Origin: CAYRUP01 sp964427485
GTDB lineage: Bacteria; Pseudomonadota; Gammaproteobacteria; DSM-16500
Reading direction: 5' to 3'
Assembly: GCA_964427485.1 (NCBI GenBank)
Contig: CAYRUP010000111.1
Coordinates: 1-6,205, forward strand
DNA length: 6,205 bases
Below are positions 6,174-6,205 of this stretch, piece after piece. A program made the position numbers and the translations under genes. The notes beneath the pieces were generated by a model. That model made no database searches and was not told the DNA's origin. It saw only the letters and a program-made list of their open reading frames with translations. Numbering within the stretch: position 1 is the first letter of the stretch; each line of letters begins with the position of its first letter.

Positions 6174-6205
6174 ATAGGGGGGCGAAGGCTGACAAGGTTA
6201 TGTGG

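Noticed and set aside
6012..6205. RNA gene or riboswitch upstream of pgk
   Set aside because: Apart from the repeat copy, no tRNA-like, conserved leader or clear switch structure could be recognised by eye.

Overview
The window looks like a piece of chromosome from a gammaproteobacterium of moderately low GC. All five protein genes lie on the minus strand and match the length and motifs of gammaproteobacterial enzymes. The ygfB-pepP-ubiH order is the one known from Escherichia coli and many other gammaproteobacteria, and the pyruvate kinase is of the PykA type. Several copies of a dispersed palindromic repeat of the GTCATCCTGAGCGCAGCGAAG kind suggest a repeat-rich genome. An intracellular or Legionellales-like lineage (Legionella/Coxiella/Aquicella relatives) is my best guess, but it is an inference and cannot be settled from this sequence.

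Layout, in direction of transcription (high to low coordinates). Positions 6205-6012 hold a partial dispersed repeat (6126-6173) and the upstream region of pgk. Positions 6011-3364 hold pgk (phosphoglycerate kinase) and pyk (pyruvate kinase), joined by an ATGA stop/start overlap. These are the two ATP-producing enzymes of lower glycolysis. Positions 3363-3238 are an intergenic spacer filled mostly by one full copy of the palindromic repeat. Positions 3237-133 hold ygfB (UPF0149 family), pepP (Xaa-Pro aminopeptidase, M24B) and ubiH (FAD-dependent hydroxylase of ubiquinone synthesis). The ygfB-pepP gap is 16 nt and pepP-ubiH overlap by ATGA, so this is a second operon. Positions 132-1 are repeat-rich, with a perfect 27-bp inverted repeat and a half copy of the palindromic repeat at the window edge.

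The genes are ordinary housekeeping genes: one unit makes ATP and pyruvate, the other contributes to the respiratory quinone and to peptide turnover. I see no phage, transposase, CRISPR, toxin-antitoxin or RNA gene, and no new multi-gene system. What is unusual is the repeats. One repeat element runs into the 3' end of ubiH and supplies about the last 24 codons and the stop. A second family marks the borders of both operons and may supply promoter-like hexamers. The UbiH flavoprotein signature also departs from the consensus as I recall it at three positions. No gene-free stretch exceeds 300 bases.
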